Part shown: positions 62,801-64,000 of the stretch, piece after piece
Layout of the letters: each line of letters opens with the position of its first letter
Position numbering within the stretch: the stretch's first letter is position 1
Origin: CAIUPE01 sp046092445
GTDB lineage: Bacteria; Pseudomonadota; Alphaproteobacteria; Rhizobiales; Beijerinckiaceae
Length of the DNA: 64,000 bases
Reading direction: 5' to 3'
Assembly (NCBI GenBank): GCA_046092445.1
Contig: JBJTDR010000112.1
Location: 1-64,000, forward strand
The notes under the pieces: model-generated
What the model was told of the DNA's origin: nothing
What the model saw: the letters and a program-made list of their open reading frames with translations, nothing else
Databases searched by the model: none
Program-made: the position numbers and the translations under genes

Positions 62801-63268
62801 TTACGGAGTGGTGGCTGACCCGTGCTTATGTCCTTGGTGGCCAGCCTCGGGATCAATCATCATGGTCCCTTCAAAGCTCGAGAACTTAGCGAGCACAGCG
62901 GGATCTAGTTTTGCTTCCGCGGCAGCCAACTGAGAGGCCAATGTCGCGGCATCCGCAGCGGAGATGTTTGCGCTTTCTAAGAGCTTCGGATCTTTGAGAC
63001 CGTCACAACTACAAAGCCGAATCTTCCACCGGCCGTGAACGCGCCAAAGAAGCGCCCGACCACCGCGTTCGCCCTGCACCCAACCGGCAATTGCACTGTC
63101 ACCGACAACAATGACTGGTTCGACGGAAAGTGGATTTTCAGGTGTGTCAAACATTCCCTTCATCAAGTGAATGATTTCATGTTGGTCGTCATGAGCCAGC
63201 GCCACATTTGGCCGCAGGCCAAGCACGAGAGATGCAGCGAGAACCGTGCGACGCGTGATGTTCATCAT
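62801..63268 (-). CDS. Copper uptake system-associated protein (small secreted protein)
   Basis: 155 residues with a Tat/Sec-like leader (TRRTVLAASLVLGLRPNVALAH). The body has HEIIHLMKGMFDTPENPLSVEPVIVVGD and AIAGWVQGERGGRALLWRV, then a Cys pair (RLCSCDG) and a His-rich end (GHQGHKHG). This text matches proteins annotated as copper uptake system-associated, a periplasmic family often found with DUF2946 proteins and copper receptors. Its biochemical role is not known. It is followed upstream on the same strand by the DUF2946 gene. Confidence 0.75.
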   Translation of the reverse strand: MMNITRRTVLAASLVLGLRPNVALAHDDQHEIIHLMKGMFDTPENPLSVEPVIVVGDSAIAGWVQGERGGRALLWRVHGRWKIRLCSCDGLKDPKLLESANISAADAATLASQLAAAEAKLDPAVLAKFSSFEGTMMIDPEAGHQGHKHGSATTP

Positions 63269-63455
63269 TATGTTTATCCCTTCATTGTATCGACGAGTCT
63301 TCCTGCGAGCGCAGCGTGATACTTCGTCGACTGGTCGGATCTACAGGAGACAGTACAGGAAATAGACATGTGATCTGCAGATGTGCGCCTGACAGCAGGT
63401 GCTGCCCTGATCATCTTTTTCACGATGACCCGGCCAGGCTGCGATCACATTGCGA

Positions 63456-63845
63456 TCAGCCTATTTCGGGGGGGCCTCGCAGATGGGGGACATGAGAGTC
63501 TTTGTGAATGACAACGCGATCGGACGTAACCCGCGAGCGCAACGAAGACGACAGACGCTTGAGGGGGACCCAGCACTCACTTGCCGAGACCATTCCAGGC
63601 GCCCCCACAAGACGACAGGCATCGCATATGGGGCTCGTATGCTTCGAACCATGATCCGCATCATGGTTGCCAACGTCACCGCAAATGACAGGAACAGACC
63701 CATCCGGAAGGGTGTAGGCCGCCAGCTCAATCGAAGTTGCAGTGGTAGTTGATGTCTTGTGAGCGAACCCGACTGACACCGCCGCCAACGCATACAATGC
63801 GATGACGAGCAGTCTTGCCGCTTTGAGGTTCCTGAATAATCCCAT
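63456..63845 (-). CDS. DUF2946-like protein with copper-type neighbours
   Basis: 129 residues from ATG 63845; a start nine codons earlier is possible. One N-terminal hydrophobic helix (ARLLVIALYALAAVSVGFAH) anchors or exports it. The family-like segments LPDGSVPVICGD and SPICDACRLVGAPG include Cys-x2-Cys. DUF2946 proteins are small membrane-associated proteins linked with copper handling. It lies upstream of the copper uptake system-associated gene on the same strand with a 188-nt gap. Confidence 0.65.
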   Translation of the reverse strand: MGLFRNLKAARLLVIALYALAAVSVGFAHKTSTTTATSIELAAYTLPDGSVPVICGDVGNHDADHGSKHTSPICDACRLVGAPGMVSASECWVPLKRLSSSLRSRVTSDRVVIHKDSHVPHLRGPPEIG

Positions 63846-64000
63846 ATCGCGCTTCTGTATCCCCCAACACAACTAGTCAAGAGGCAGGACAAATTTGTCC
63901 CTGAATCAACGGGTAGTTCTGCGCACAGCAGATCTTCGTGCCACCACGCCCATCGCTGGTTTTTGCGAAACTGACGGCGAGACGAACGTTTCGAACGGGA
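63846..64000. other. Window-end region without an assignable gene
   Basis: The last 155 bases hold open frames on both strands running off the edge (for example a minus-strand frame with a stop at 63877-63879), but none shows family text that I can recognise. The promoter of the DUF2946 gene is expected here. Confidence 0.4.

Noticed and set aside
63877..64000. Partial minus-strand open frame at the window end
   Set aside because: About 40 codons with no recognisable family text; cannot be separated from chance.
1..64000. CRISPR arrays, prophage genes and intact insertion sequences
   Set aside because: No regularly spaced repeats, phage structural genes or transposases were seen in the window.

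Overview
The window looks like chromosomal DNA of an alphaproteobacterium, most probably order Hyphomicrobiales (Rhizobiales). The evidence is gene order: the lipid A block (inositol monophosphatase family, DUF4170, DUF374 acyltransferase, waaA, lpxK, DUF2093) followed by xseA and purD; murA with DUF2948, UPF0262 and a low-molecular-weight phosphatase; tadA-rluB-rsmD; imuA-imuB-dnaE2 behind a GAAC-N7-GAAC LexA box; and aceA divergent from an ScfR-type regulator. The genus cannot be fixed from the sequence alone.

Layout. 1-6.8 kb: the 3' part of a phosphonate monoester hydrolase/sulfatase-family enzyme, inositol catabolism genes iolD and iolE, a TauE/SafE anion exporter and a gamma-glutamyltransferase-family hydrolase, all visibly GC3-rich. 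6.9-11.7 kb: a cytochrome c divergent from glcDEF (glycolate oxidase), then a broken kinase-like gene. 12-18.4 kb: housekeeping genes for tRNA and rRNA modification, cell wall synthesis, and a tRNA-Thr. 18.5-20.8 kb: a Gfo/Idh/MocA oxidoreductase with a sugar isomerase/epimerase. 21-26.6 kb: the SOS mutagenesis cassette. 26.7-35.3 kb: a loose set of sugar-acid genes (DapA-family lyase, hydroxypyruvate isomerase, GguC-like protein, SMP-30 lactonase, SDR, FAD oxidoreductase), a TerC-family protein, a DUF2892 protein and an orphan family 5 binding protein. 35.4-40.9 kb: isocitrate lyase, its probable regulator, and a copper P-type ATPase. 41-48.4 kb: lipid A/Kdo genes, xseA and purD. 48.5-55.1 kb: an acetyltransferase, an EamA exporter, groESL under CIRCE control, a HisKA_2-type sensor kinase and a solitary HNH endonuclease. 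55.2-62.2 kb: a complete sugar-type ABC transporter divergent in two arms, joined to a glycerol-1-phosphate dehydrogenase-like enzyme, a SIS-domain isomerase and an SDR. 62.3-64 kb: a decayed DUF1524 restriction-type remnant and two small copper-associated proteins.

Several blocks share carbon flow. Glycolate oxidase makes glyoxylate, hydroxypyruvate isomerase works on the tartronate semialdehyde/hydroxypyruvate branch, and isocitrate lyase feeds or drains glyoxylate. The inositol, sugar-acid and glycerol-phosphate-like blocks suggest a heterotroph that scavenges plant- or soil-derived polyols.

The best candidate for an undescribed system is the 55.2-62.2 kb cluster. It has two enzymes whose families act on phosphorylated substrates but no kinase and no local regulator, so it may import an already phosphorylated compound. 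No CRISPR array, prophage, integrase or intact insertion sequence was seen. Two gene remnants (11.4-11.7 and 62.3-62.7 kb) and changes of base composition show that the window is a mosaic.
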